From Candidatus Cloacimonadota bacterium (GTDB taxonomy: Bacteria; Cloacimonadota; Cloacimonadia; Cloacimonadales; TCS61): a stretch of DNA of 32,687 nt. The position numbers and the translations under genes are program-made. The notes beneath the pieces are model-generated. The model did not search any database and was not told where the DNA came from. It saw nothing but the letters and a program-made list of their open reading frames with translations. Shown piece after piece: positions 16,530 to 23,871 of the stretch. The first letter of the stretch is position 1. Each line of letters begins with the position of its first letter. The stretch is taken from NCBI GenBank assembly GCA_021734245.1, contig JAIPJH010000027.1:1-32687 (forward strand), read 5' to 3'.

Positions 16530-17090
16530 TCATTTCATTCCCAGTTTTTTACTATTATTTAGAAGTTGAATCGCTTCTTTCAATCTGCGTTTTTTCGTTT
16601 CCTCTTTCTTTGCTGAATCAATCCAGCCAACGAAATTTCTTTGATGAGATGAAGCGAGATTTTCAAAGTATTCTTTGGCTCTTGTATGTTTGCTGATTTC
16701 TTCCAAAATATAATCTGGAATTTTCAATTTTCTGGTTTTGTTGGAGATCTTTTTTTTGAGTAATTTTCCCGGAAATTTCTTTTGGCCAATTTCCTGAACT
16801 CGATTTTCTTTTAACAGCTTCTTCATGCGTTTTATATTCAGATCCGACCAGTTCTCAAAGTTGGTTCTGGGTGTGAACTTACGAGCATATTTTTCATCAT
16901 CAATGCGCTTGATAATACTGTCGATCCAACCCCAGCAGAGTGCTTCCTGAACGGAATCTTCGTAACTGATAGATTTTTTACCGGTGTGTTTTTTGTAAAA
17001 GATCAACCAGAGAATATTTTCTCTATCATGGTTGTCTTTCAACCATTTTCTCCAGTTTGCCAAGTCTTCAAAATGTTTAGATTTCTGCAT
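16530..17090 (-). CDS. YdeI/OmdA-family protein
   Basis: The 186-residue product matches the YdeI/OmpD-associated (OmdA) family: NWRKWLKDNHDRENILWLIF at the start, EALCWGWIDSIIKRIDDEKYARKFTPR at about 49-75, NWSDLNIKRMKKLLKENRVQEIG and a C-terminal helical YdeI segment (about 120-175: IPDYILEEISKHTRAKEYFENL ... RNFVGWIDSAKKEETKKRRLKEAIQLL), cited here by landmarks only. Some members are linked to bacteriocin or peptide resistance, but the molecular function is unsettled. The start codon sits directly after a hairpin and a T7 run; the AGGAG ribosome-binding site is the 3' arm of that hairpin (17098-17102). A diverged paralogue of its N-terminal domain is found in the acidic gene at 18469-19425. 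Confidence 0.88.
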   Translation of the reverse strand: MQKSKHFEDLANWRKWLKDNHDRENILWLIFYKKHTGKKSISYEDSVQEALCWGWIDSIIKRIDDEKYARKFTPRTNFENWSDLNIKRMKKLLKENRVQEIGQKKFPGKLLKKKISNKTRKLKIPDYILEEISKHTRAKEYFENLASSHQRNFVGWIDSAKKEETKKRRLKEAIQLLNNSKKLGMK

Positions 17091-17131
17091 AAAAAAACTC
17101 CTGCTTTCAATAATTCTAATAAGCAGGAGTT
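17091..17131 (-). terminator. Terminator-shaped hairpin that also carries the YdeI/OmdA ribosome-binding site
   Basis: On the minus strand a perfect 11-bp stem (AACTCCTGCTT, 17131-17121; AAGCAGGAGTT, 17106-17096) with a 14-nt loop is followed by a run of seven T that ends at the ATG at 17090. It has the form of an intrinsic terminator for the secreted-protein gene upstream, yet its 3' arm holds the AGGAG of the next gene. Confidence 0.75.
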
Positions 17132-17140
17132 GTCAAAATA

Positions 17141-17202
17141 TTTTCAACTTCGGAATGTGCGAAGCTCTTCCGAATGTTGAAAAGTGTAATGTCAACATTC
17201 CG
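17141..17202 (-). promoter_or_regulatory. Overlapping inverted repeats ahead of the YdeI/OmdA gene
   Basis: Three segments can pair in exclusive ways: 17141-17155 with 17168-17183 (TTTTCAAC-TTCGGAA against its complement, one bulge), or 17172-17180 with 17192-17200 (GAATGTTGA/TCAACATTC, perfect 9 bp), or 17151-17158 with 17195-17202. They lie between the stop of the secreted-protein gene and the hairpin at 17096-17131. Confidence 0.5.
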
Positions 17203-17235
17203 ATGATCTCAAAAAAGGAGAGAACAATCGGAAGT

Positions 17236-18381
17236 TTATTTCATCAGCAGCATTTTCCTGGAATCAGCTCTATCTCCCGATTTAAGAACATAATAATATA
17301 CACCACTGGAAACAGGTTTGCCAAGGTTATCGGTTCCATTCCAAGTTATCGAGTTGATCGATTGATCGGTTGATGAGTTGATCGGGAAAGTTTTTACTTT
17401 CTGACCTTTTAGATTGTAAATTTCGATGGTTGCAAACGAGGACGTTTGCGTTACAGAAAAATAAATCGTTGTGGATGGATTGAAGGGATTTGGATAATTA
17501 CCAAGCAGTTTTGAAGCAGATACTAATTCATTATCATTGGCTATTGGATTGTAGCTTAAAGTTACTGTATCGGATACTTCCGGATCGAGGGGAGTTAATG
17601 TCGGATCGAGTAGCATCAGTTTCAAATCATGAGAATCTTGCGGAAAATCACCAACTGCAACAGGATTCAGATCAGAATACATCTGAATCAAGTTATCATC
17701 GATATATAGCCCTACAAAACCATCTCCTCCAGCAGGGTCAAAATTTTCCACAACGAATTCCACCATGAAAGGTAATTCCTCGATCGTGGAATTATTTGCC
17801 GGTGAAGTGATTTCAATAGTTGGATCGGGTTGTGCTGCGGGAGTATAATAAAGTTCGATGTCATGAAAATTATTCGGTCCGGCAGAAATAACTTCGTAAG
17901 GATCGGGCCCTTTCACAAATTCTACATTTGTCCATGGTCCGCCCTGATTTGTATCGTCTTCAGAAAATTCAATATAAATTTTATAAGTGCCATCCGGAAT
18001 CGATGCCAGCAGATTATCTGTGCAATCCCAGTTCAAATTGTGAGTCTGGTGAGAATTTAAAGTAGCTCCCGTTACAAGCGCATTTTGATAATTTCCGCCT
18101 GTCATATTATTCCATTTTACCAGGTCTTCGATCTCTTCCCAGGCACGTCGAACCAGAGTTCTTACAAAGTTGTCATTTTCATCTGTTACCCAGATGGCAA
18201 AAACGTGTTCAGGCTCATATTCTCCGCCATAAGATGACGTTCTGATCTGGAAATCTACAGCTCCTTCGGTTCTAGTTGTTGGAATTATTTGATTGTTTTG
18301 TTTTGCGAACAAATTTAAACAAAAAACAACGACAATAGTCAAGATCAGAAAACTATAGATTAATTTTATTCTTTTATTCAT
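17236..18381 (-). CDS. Secreted protein with FlgD/T9SS-like C-terminal sorting domain
   Basis: The 381-residue protein has a signal peptide (about 1-26), an N-terminal domain resembling DUF2271/FlgD-type Ig folds (about 40-155: FAIWVTDENDNFVRTLVRR ... LVTGATLNSHQTHNLNWDC ... DGTYKIYIEFSED), an Ig-like middle domain (about 185-285, TIEITSPANNSTIEELPFMV) and a C-terminal sorting domain (about 290-381: LLGNYPNPFNPSTTIYFSV ... IYNLKGQKVKTF ... SSGVYYYVLKSGD ... RKMLLMK). Such domains direct export across the outer membrane in FCB bacteria. The palindrome at 17432-17449 lies inside the sorting domain and encodes its VTQTSSFAT loop. The gene is followed by the structured region at 17091-17202. The ligand or substrate is unknown. 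Confidence 0.85.
   Translation of the reverse strand: MNKRIKLIYSFLILTIVVVFCLNLFAKQNNQIIPTTRTEGAVDFQIRTSSYGGEYEPEHVFAIWVTDENDNFVRTLVRRAWEEIEDLVKWNNMTGGNYQNALVTGATLNSHQTHNLNWDCTDNLLASIPDGTYKIYIEFSEDDTNQGGPWTNVEFVKGPDPYEVISAGPNNFHDIELYYTPAAQPDPTIEITSPANNSTIEELPFMVEFVVENFDPAGGDGFVGLYIDDNLIQMYSDLNPVAVGDFPQDSHDLKLMLLDPTLTPLDPEVSDTVTLSYNPIANDNELVSASKLLGNYPNPFNPSTTIYFSVTQTSSFATIEIYNLKGQKVKTFPINSSTDQSINSITWNGTDNLGKPVSSGVYYYVLKSGDRADSRKMLLMK
17432..17449. repeat. Palindromic repeat inside the sorting-domain coding sequence
   Basis: GCAAACG-AGGA-CGTTTGC followed by GTTAC is nearly the same as the CGCAAACAGGATGTTTGCG element followed by TTAC that stands after each permease gene at 24029, 26555, 29045 and 31586. 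Here it is read in frame as part of the protein. Confidence 0.7.
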
Positions 18382-18468
18382 TTTATTACCTCCAATAATT
18401 CACCGACAAGAATTTGTATCTATATGTTTCACAGTCAATATATTTATGTATGTTAAATAAAATCCTAT

Positions 18469-19425
18469 CTATTTTTTGCGAAGTGTGGGAGTAACCTTGC
18501 GAACGAATTCTTTTTCATCTTCTTCTTCATCTTCTTCTGCTTTATCTGATTCTTTCTGTTCAGATTCATTTGTTTCTGCCTGTTTTTCTTGTTCTGGTTT
18601 ATCGGATTGTTTGTCAGCAATTTCCAAGTCAGTTTGAGGTTCGTCATCTTCAGTTTCATCTTCAAAAACTTCATCTTCAAAAACTTCATCTTCAAAAACT
18701 TCATCTTCAGGCGTTATAAGGTCTTCTGGTTCTTCCTCATCAATTTGTTCAAATTCTTCTTCTTTTTCTTCGGAAATATCGGTTAGTATCAGTTCATCTT
18801 CTTCATCCAGGTCATGTTCCAAATTTATCTCTTCACCTTTTTCTTCTTCAGGAAAGAAGACCTCATCATCCATTATTTTATCTTCTTCAATTTTATCGGG
18901 ATCTTCGATATGTTCTTCTTTATCTTCAAAAAGATCATTTAGAGGAGCAATAAAATGTTCATCTTCATCATTTTCTTTATCTTCTTCGATTTCTCTGATT
19001 TCTTCCTCCTCTGGAATCTCAACAACCGTTTCTTCTTGGTCATCCGGGTTTTCAGCATCAGGATCTTTTGTAGTAAACACATCATCATCAACTAGTGGCA
19101 AAGCTGGACTGATTGTGTCCTCATCTTTTTCTTCTTCTATCTCAGAAGAATCTTCCGGTTTGACTGCTGTTTCAGTGATCGGAACAAATTTTCTGGCATA
19201 GCTATCGTCATCGATGCGTTTGATAAGAGTATGTTTCCAATTGAATTCTTTGGCAGTTTCTAAAGTTTCCTTCATTTCCATAACAGGCTTTTCTGTGTGT
19301 GGTCGATAGAATTGCAGCCATACTACATGACTGATCGTGGAATGTTTTTCCAACCACGCTTTCCATTCTTGTTGAGTCTTAAAATATTGAATATTTCTGA
19401 TCTTACCTCTATCTTTACTTGCCAT
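18469..19425 (-). CDS. YdeI/OmdA-like N-terminus fused to a long acidic low-complexity tail
   Basis: Residues about 12-87 of this 318-residue protein align with the N-terminal domain of the neighbouring YdeI/OmdA protein (QEWKAWLEKH, VVWLQFYRPHTEKP, LIKRIDDDSYARKFVP against NWRKWLKDNH, ILWLIFYKKHTGKK, IIKRIDDEKYARKFTP), but the family's GWIDS is replaced by FNWKHT. The rest (about 88-306) is a Glu/Asp-rich tail with few hydrophobic residues and a perfect EVFED repeat, ending in the basic FVRKVTPTLRKK. No signal peptide or membrane helix is seen, so it is probably cytoplasmic. GGGAGG stands before the ATG at 19425. The tail is probably disordered and grew partly by repeat slippage; whether the protein has a function, for example as a scaffold or nucleic-acid mimic, is unknown. 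Confidence 0.75.
   Translation of the reverse strand: MASKDRGKIRNIQYFKTQQEWKAWLEKHSTISHVVWLQFYRPHTEKPVMEMKETLETAKEFNWKHTLIKRIDDDSYARKFVPITETAVKPEDSSEIEEEKDEDTISPALPLVDDDVFTTKDPDAENPDDQEETVVEIPEEEEIREIEEDKENDEDEHFIAPLNDLFEDKEEHIEDPDKIEEDKIMDDEVFFPEEEKGEEINLEHDLDEEDELILTDISEEKEEEFEQIDEEEPEDLITPEDEVFEDEVFEDEVFEDETEDDEPQTDLEIADKQSDKPEQEKQAETNESEQKESDKAEEDEEEDEKEFVRKVTPTLRKK
18655..18709. repeat. 15-bp tandem repeat within the acidic gene
   Basis: TTCATCTTCAAAAAC is repeated three times without change (18655-18699) with a partial fourth copy. It encodes the EVFED pentapeptide repeat and keeps the frame. Confidence 0.9.
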
Positions 19426-19511
19426 TTATCCTCCCGTATCAAATGACTGACGTAATAATAAACCTGAGATTATTTTGTGAAGAAAAAAGTTTCTGATACC
19501 ATTTTGGTAAT

Positions 19512-19544
19512 AAAAAAACCGCTGCAAAATGAGCGGTTTTTTTT
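19512..19544 (-). terminator. Intrinsic terminator of the nucleotidyltransferase gene
   Basis: CCGCT (19519-19523) and AGCGG (19532-19536) are flanked by A7 and T8, so the stem extends to 12 bp and is followed by a T run on either strand. It lies 20 bases past the stop of the minus-strand gene at 19565 and could work in both directions. Confidence 0.85.
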
Positions 19545-19564
19545 AATCTTACATTAACTCTATT

Positions 19565-20329
19565 TTATTTCCATTTGTCTTCAAGTTCTTCAATCAGTTC
19601 AGCATATTTTGCTTCGATTTCTCGAACATTTAACATCATTTTCTTTAGACTGCTCACTTGCTGCATTTTTTCCAGCCATTCGCATTCGACATTAGGGAAA
19701 TCTCGGTAAGTGTACCTCAGTCCAAAATCACTTTTGGGAGATCTGTATTTAAGATTCATAAGTGGTGCAATTCGGTTTAGAAGCTGATTGTAGATAACAT
19801 AGGCATCGACTTTGTTTTCTCGCAAAATCTGTTTTTTTACGTCCAAGACAAGCAGCCAGTAAGAATTTTTTATCATCTTATAAAGCCTTTTACCTTTTGC
19901 CTTCACCTGTTCAACTGGTGTAGGAGTAGGATCGAAAAGCTTTTTCTTATCGAACCAGACAATAGAATTTCCATGCCTGTCGGATTCCATGAAGCGATTA
20001 CCGGAAGACAATTTTTCTAGGAGCAGATCCACATAGAAAAATTCGGGAGTATTTTCCAAAAGATAGAAGCATTGTGAGTGTCCGTGCCAGGATGGTTCCG
20101 GCATGCGAAATTTAGTTTTTATTCCATAGTGCTCATCCAGATATTTCTCGATCTTTTCAAAAGTTTCTTCCACTTTTTTGTCATCGCAGATCAAACCAAG
20201 ATCGAAATCTGAATATTCATCTAAATATCCGGTAGCAGCTGATCCACCTTCCCAGGCACAAAAGATATGGTTATCTTTTTCCAGAAGGTTCTTAAATTTT
20301 ACAATAAATTCTTCTCTAAAATTATCCAT
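19565..20329 (-). CDS. Nucleotidyltransferase-fold protein (DNA polymerase beta superfamily)
   Basis: The 254-residue product carries the nucleotidyltransferase signature WEGGSAATGYLDEYSDFDLG near residue 28-47, with the two metal aspartates in SDFDL, and a third acidic position in FFYVDLLLEKL. The C-terminal half is helical, as in aminoglycoside or lincosamide nucleotidyltransferases and in minimal antitoxin-like proteins; the real acceptor is not predictable. The frame reaches an ATG at 20362 that lies in a palindromic repeat; I chose the ATG at 20329, which has GGAG five bases upstream (20332 is the next option). The upstream sequence is part of a 181-182-bp tandem duplication, so the promoter region may be duplicated. 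A clear terminator follows at 19512-19544. Confidence 0.8.
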   Translation of the reverse strand: MDNFREEFIVKFKNLLEKDNHIFCAWEGGSAATGYLDEYSDFDLGLICDDKKVEETFEKIEKYLDEHYGIKTKFRMPEPSWHGHSQCFYLLENTPEFFYVDLLLEKLSSGNRFMESDRHGNSIVWFDKKKLFDPTPTPVEQVKAKGKRLYKMIKNSYWLLVLDVKKQILRENKVDAYVIYNQLLNRIAPLMNLKYRSPKSDFGLRYTYRDFPNVECEWLEKMQQVSSLKKMMLNVREIEAKYAELIEELEDKWK

Positions 20330-20332
20330 CAT

Positions 20333-20695
20333 TTCTCCATTCAACTCATTTTTTTTAATCATTCCTGAAAGGAATTAAATTTCCAGTGAATATCTGTACT
20401 TTTTTCAATCCCTTCAGGATTGTAGATATTCTGGTCTGGCTGCCGCAGGTTTTACCTGAGGCTATCAAGGTTGAACTCTGGCGAGTTCTTGAAAACGAAA
20501 TCATAGTAATCATTTTCTCCATTCAACTCATTTTTTTTAATCATTCCTGAAAGGAATTAAATTTCCAGTGAATATCTGTATTTTTTTCAATCCCTTTAGG
20601 ATTGTAGATATTCTGGCCTGGCTGCCACAGGTTTCACCTGCGGCTATCAAGGTTGAACTCTGGCGAGTTCTTGAAAACGAAATCATAGTAATCAT
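20333..20695. repeat. 181-182-bp tandem duplication carrying REP-like hairpins
   Basis: Two direct copies (20333-20514 and 20515-20695) differ at only a few bases, and the start of a third is seen up to about 20720. In copy 1 the hairpins are 20361-20375 (ATTCC/GGAAT), 20406-20422 (CAATCC/GGATTG), 20442-20462 (GCCGCAGGT/ACCTGAGGC) and 20473-20488 (GAACTC/GAGTTC). The left end of copy 1 is the ribosome-binding region of the nucleotidyltransferase gene. Confidence 0.9.
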
Positions 20696-20783
20696 TTCTC
20701 TATTCAAGTCATTTTGTGTCATTCCTTTCTTAGAAGAATAACATTAAAAAATTACAAAATATTTTAAAAAACATAGCTTCTAA

Positions 20784-20867
20784 CATTCCTGAAAGGAATG
20801 AATCTTAATAGCCGTAGATGAAATCTACGGTGAAAATAAAGCAAAAAAAACAATCCTGAAAGGATTG
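20784..20867. repeat. Cluster of three REP-like palindromes next to the transposase
   Basis: CATTCC/GGAATG (20784-20800), CCGTAGAT/ATCTACGG with a 3-nt loop (20812-20830) and CAATCC/GGATTG (20851-20867) stand in the 160 bases downstream of the minus-strand transposase gene. They share the TGAAA or GAA loop with palindromes of the tandem duplication. Confidence 0.8.
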
Positions 20868-20878
20868 AATAATTATGG

Positions 20879-21319
20879 TTATAAATATCTTTCATTGTAA
20901 GTTATCCCTGCTTCAAGATACAACCCTTTTAACTCTTCCAGATATGAAACAAATTTATGATGTTCTTCTTGATTTATGATGTATTTTACTATCCTGGATT
21001 TATCTGAATTTGAATAAGTGAAAGCCGAATACCCTTCTTGCCAGTTTGTGAAAAAAGGAAATAACTTTTGATCTTTAATAAAGCCAGAAGAACTAACTTT
21101 GATATCCTTTATCAAATTCGAAAGTGAAATTGTTGGATGTAAACTTGTTAATATGTGAATATGATCTTCCACACCTCCAATTCTGAATAAATGACACTTT
21201 TTGTTCTTGATAACGCCAGCAATATATTTGAAAAGTTGATCACGATGTTCCTGTTCTAAGCATCTGCAACGATTTTTTGTAGCAAAAACGATATGATAAA
21301 TAATTTGAGTATAAGGCAT
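20879..21319 (-). CDS. tnpA: IS200/IS605-type Y1 (HUH) transposase, REP-associated
   Basis: The 146-residue protein is a complete Y1-type transposase: MPYTQIIYHIVFATKNR at the N-terminus, the HUH motif in GGVEDHIHIL (about 49-58), the conserved FFTNWQEGYSAFTYS segment and the catalytic tyrosine in VKYIINQEEHH, near residue 112. These enzymes cut and join single-stranded DNA at hairpins. The closest relatives I recall are IS200-like and REP-associated transposases of Bacteroidota. There is no tnpB partner. REP-like palindromes flank the gene on both sides (20333-20867 and 21340-21422), which fits a REP-mobilising enzyme. The ATG at 21319 has only a weak GGAA upstream; low expression is usual for such genes. 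Confidence 0.92.
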   Translation of the reverse strand: MPYTQIIYHIVFATKNRCRCLEQEHRDQLFKYIAGVIKNKKCHLFRIGGVEDHIHILTSLHPTISLSNLIKDIKVSSSGFIKDQKLFPFFTNWQEGYSAFTYSNSDKSRIVKYIINQEEHHKFVSYLEELKGLYLEAGITYNERYL

Positions 21320-21339
21320 TACAATTCCAGTGCAAAATT

Positions 21340-21428
21340 CAATCCCTTCAGGATTGTAGATATTCTGGCCTGGTTGCCGCAGGTTTCACCTGCGGCTATT
21401 AAGGTTGAACTCTGGCGAGTTCTTGAAA
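21340..21428. repeat. Third copy of the REP-like core, upstream of the transposase
   Basis: This stretch repeats the core of the 181-182-bp unit in the same orientation: CAATCC/GGATTG (21340-21356), GCCGCAGGT-TTC-ACCTGCGGC (21376-21396, perfect 9-bp stem) and GAACTC-TGGC-GAGTTC (21407-21422). It begins 20 bases before the transposase start codon. Confidence 0.9.
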
Positions 21429-21507
21429 AAACCATTCCCAGTCATTTCATTGTCTAAAATCAGTTTGCTAATTTTCATATCAGAATAAATAAAATTCATA
21501 TAACATC

Positions 21508-22221
21508 TTATTTCGTTCCTAAAATAAAAAGGGACGCTGCAGGAGCGAAACCGTTCTCCAAAATATAACTTCTTATCTCCTCACCTTCTTTTCTTAAAAT
21601 GTCAAAATTTTCTTTGTTATCCAATTTTCTTAAACCGGCATCGATAAGTTTGGCTCTTTCATTTACCATTTCGGGATCTTTTGGTTCTGGTACAGGAAAC
21701 GCATAATCCAGAATTTTGATCTTTTTCAGATCAAGTTCTGATATCATGTCTTTGATCTTCTGACGGGGAAAAGTAGGATCGTGTTTCTGTCCAAAAACTG
21801 TATCGATCTTGGCAAACCAGTGATGAATTTTGACGTGAGACATTTGCGCCTTATTCTGATTATCACAATACATCTCATGGATTACGAAATTTCCGTTCTT
21901 TTTTAAAACTCGTATCATCTCTTCTAAAACTTTTTCCATATTTTCCAGGTGATGCAGAGAATTGGAAAGGCAAACTGTATCAAAACTTTCATCTTCGAAA
22001 GGTAATTCTTTGGCATTTCCCCACACAAAAGTGATCTTATCGTTCGGATATGTCTGCTGGATCAATTTTTCTGAATTTGCCATAATATCGATGGCAGTGA
22101 TCTTTTTATAACTTTTGAAGTGTTTGATGAATTGGATGAATTCTCCTCGCCCACTGGCTACATCCAACACATTTCCACCATCTATTTTCTGTAATATTCT
22201 TTCAAGTTCCAGCACATTCAA
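21508..22221 (-). CDS. Class I SAM-dependent methyltransferase
   Basis: The 237-residue protein has the Rossmann-type methyltransferase motifs: motif I LDVASGRGEF (about 19-28), acidic residue after strand 2 in KITAIDIMA (Asp45), LPFEDESFDTVCLSNSLHHL (about 74-93) and the post-motif MIRVLKKNGNFVIHE. This is the Methyltransf_11 pattern shared by UbiE-like and many small-molecule methyltransferases; the substrate is not clear. ACGGAGTTGA precedes the ATG at 22221. It lies 28 bases after the stop of the TolC-type gene and is the last gene of the permease cluster; a role in that export system is possible but unsupported. Confidence 0.9.
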   Translation of the reverse strand: MNVLELERILQKIDGGNVLDVASGRGEFIQFIKHFKSYKKITAIDIMANSEKLIQQTYPNDKITFVWGNAKELPFEDESFDTVCLSNSLHHLENMEKVLEEMIRVLKKNGNFVIHEMYCDNQNKAQMSHVKIHHWFAKIDTVFGQKHDPTFPRQKIKDMISELDLKKIKILDYAFPVPEPKDPEMVNERAKLIDAGLRKLDNKENFDILRKEGEEIRSYILENGFAPAASLFILGTK

Positions 22222-22249
22222 CTCCGTTTATTCTCAAGTCTCAATATTT

Positions 22250-23491
22250 CTACCATTTTCCCAGGATCAGATCAGAATTTAGCAGGTTAATTTCCTCCTG
22301 TTTTTTTAGAAGTTGATAATATTTCTGGATCTTTGCCAGTTGCGTATTCTGATATTCCAATTTTTTATCATCCAATTCCAAAAGACTTATCATTCCCAGC
22401 TTGAACTGTTCCTGTGCCATGTTCAGGTTTTCTTCGGCCAGAGCCAGCTTTTCTTCATAAAGATCATAGGATTTTTGTAAAGTTGAGAAATCATTCTGCA
22501 GATTTTCGGATTGGATAGTATAATTATCTCGCGTTGTTTGATAATTCAAAGTAAGAAGTTTATTATATCTTTTCTGAATTTTGTAAGATTCGTATTTATC
22601 AAGCAATCCAAAGATATTCCAAGTTGCAGAAAGGTAAAGTGAGTTATCTGTTCTTGAATAACTTGAAAAATCATAAACATCATTTGGATCATCATGTCCA
22701 AATGAATATCCGATAGAAATACTGGGAAAGAAGTTCAACATAGATTTAAAGGAATTTGCTTTATTGATGTTGATGCTTTTTTCCTGCTGCATAAGAATGT
22801 TATTTTTTGTGAATTCCATCTCCTTATTCTTGATCTCGATCTCAGGTGAAACTAAACCATAACCTGCATCATCGATATTAAGATAAGAGAACAGGTCTTT
22901 TCTTGCTTTGGAAAGTGTGTTATTTGCTTCATTCACAGCAATTTCATAATCAATCAGTGATACTTCACTCTGTTTTAACTCAAGTAGTGATTTGTCTCCA
23001 GCATCGTATTGAACCTGAATTTGCTGATGAATTTTATTTTGCAATTGTAAATTCTTTTCCTGTATTTCCAAAGTTTCCTGAGCTTCTAATACACCTAAAT
23101 AACTGGAAAATATGTAATAAGCTATTTGTTTCTTAGATTCATTGAATGATAAATCTGCGATTTTCATGTTTTCTATGGAAGTGTAAATATTAAAAAATGT
23201 TGGATCATTCAAAAAGAATGTTTTGGATGCTGATAATGATGCTGCATCATTCCACTCGGGATCGGCTGCATCAAAATAATAGCTGTTTCCATAGTTCAGG
23301 TTTAAAGATGGCAGTAAGCCATAGTAACTGCTTCGCAGATAACTTTGATTGTCTTTCAAGTTGCTTTTTGCTTCCTGAATATCATAAGATTTTTCCAGTC
23401 CGATCTCGATCAATTCTTCCAAGGCATATTCCTGGGCAAAGCAGATTGTAACTGCTATCGTGATTATGATTATCGAAATTAGCTTCTTCAT
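22250..23491 (-). CDS. TolC-family outer-membrane efflux protein of the permease cluster
   Basis: The 413-residue protein has a signal peptide ending near CFAQ (residue 19) and the helical repeats of the OEP family: YALEELIEIGLEKSYDIQEAK (about 21-42), LLPSLNLNYGNSYYF, IAYYIFSSYLGVLEAQETLEIQEKNLQL (about 123-150) and a second repeat at about 250-400 with FFPSISIGYSFG and a final AQEQFKLGMISLLELDD. It is shorter and diverged from the TolC protein of the RND operon. AGGAG stands before the ATG at 23491. Since it lies downstream of four MacB/FtsX-type permeases, it may serve as the outer-membrane channel for that system, as TolC does for MacB; no adaptor of the HlyD type is visible here. Confidence 0.9.
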   Translation of the reverse strand: MKKLISIIIITIAVTICFAQEYALEELIEIGLEKSYDIQEAKSNLKDNQSYLRSSYYGLLPSLNLNYGNSYYFDAADPEWNDAASLSASKTFFLNDPTFFNIYTSIENMKIADLSFNESKKQIAYYIFSSYLGVLEAQETLEIQEKNLQLQNKIHQQIQVQYDAGDKSLLELKQSEVSLIDYEIAVNEANNTLSKARKDLFSYLNIDDAGYGLVSPEIEIKNKEMEFTKNNILMQQEKSININKANSFKSMLNFFPSISIGYSFGHDDPNDVYDFSSYSRTDNSLYLSATWNIFGLLDKYESYKIQKRYNKLLTLNYQTTRDNYTIQSENLQNDFSTLQKSYDLYEEKLALAEENLNMAQEQFKLGMISLLELDDKKLEYQNTQLAKIQKYYQLLKKQEEINLLNSDLILGKW

Positions 23492-23572
23492 TATTACTCC
23501 TTTTTCTTGTATATTTTTTCCAGAATCAAATTTCTGATTTATTTTGCAACAGTTTTCTTTTTATAAACAAAA

Positions 23573-23840
23573 CTATTTTGCGACTGATTTTTTTCGGAAC
23601 ATTACTGGAATTTTATCCTTATCGGGAGCGCCAATTTGAATCAGTTCCCAATTTTTGTCATAATCTTCGATAGCATGTTTCAGAACTGTTACTTTTTCTT
23701 CTGATGTTGGCTCTGTTCCTTCCCAATGAATGATCTCAACTCTATACTTCAGAGTTTTTTTTCTTACCATTAATTCTTACATCGATCTCCAGATTTTGTT
23801 CTGCTTCCAGAGTTGGAATAGACAAAACTACTTCTCTCAT
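23573..23840 (-). CDS. Small conserved-looking protein, reading frame broken at an A8 run
   Basis: The ATG at 23840 has a perfect AGGAGG six bases upstream and opens MREVVLSIPTLEAEQNLEID, but this frame stops after 32 codons, soon after VRINGKKK. A second frame, with its own ATG at 23770 but no good ribosome-binding site, continues as TLKYRVEIIHWEGTEPTSEE and ends in WELIQIGAPDKDKIPVMFRKK. The two frames meet in a run of eight A (minus strand, 23762-23755); with seven A they would form one 88-residue protein. It may be a recent pseudogene, a slippage-dependent gene or an assembly error. The fused product is soluble and of unknown function. It lies between a 44-codon ORF and the TolC-type gene. 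Confidence 0.65.
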
Positions 23841-23871
23841 TTCAGCCTCCTAATTTCCCCATATTTTTTAT

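Noticed and set aside
18465-18704. Minus-strand frame with MKFLKMKFLKMKFLK repeats
   Set aside because: It is another frame of the acidic gene; the repeat is the 15-bp tandem repeat read out of phase.
20333-20867. Possible CRISPR array
   Set aside because: The repeat unit is 181-182 bp, without short regular repeats and unique spacers; the hairpins fit REP-type elements, and no cas gene is near.
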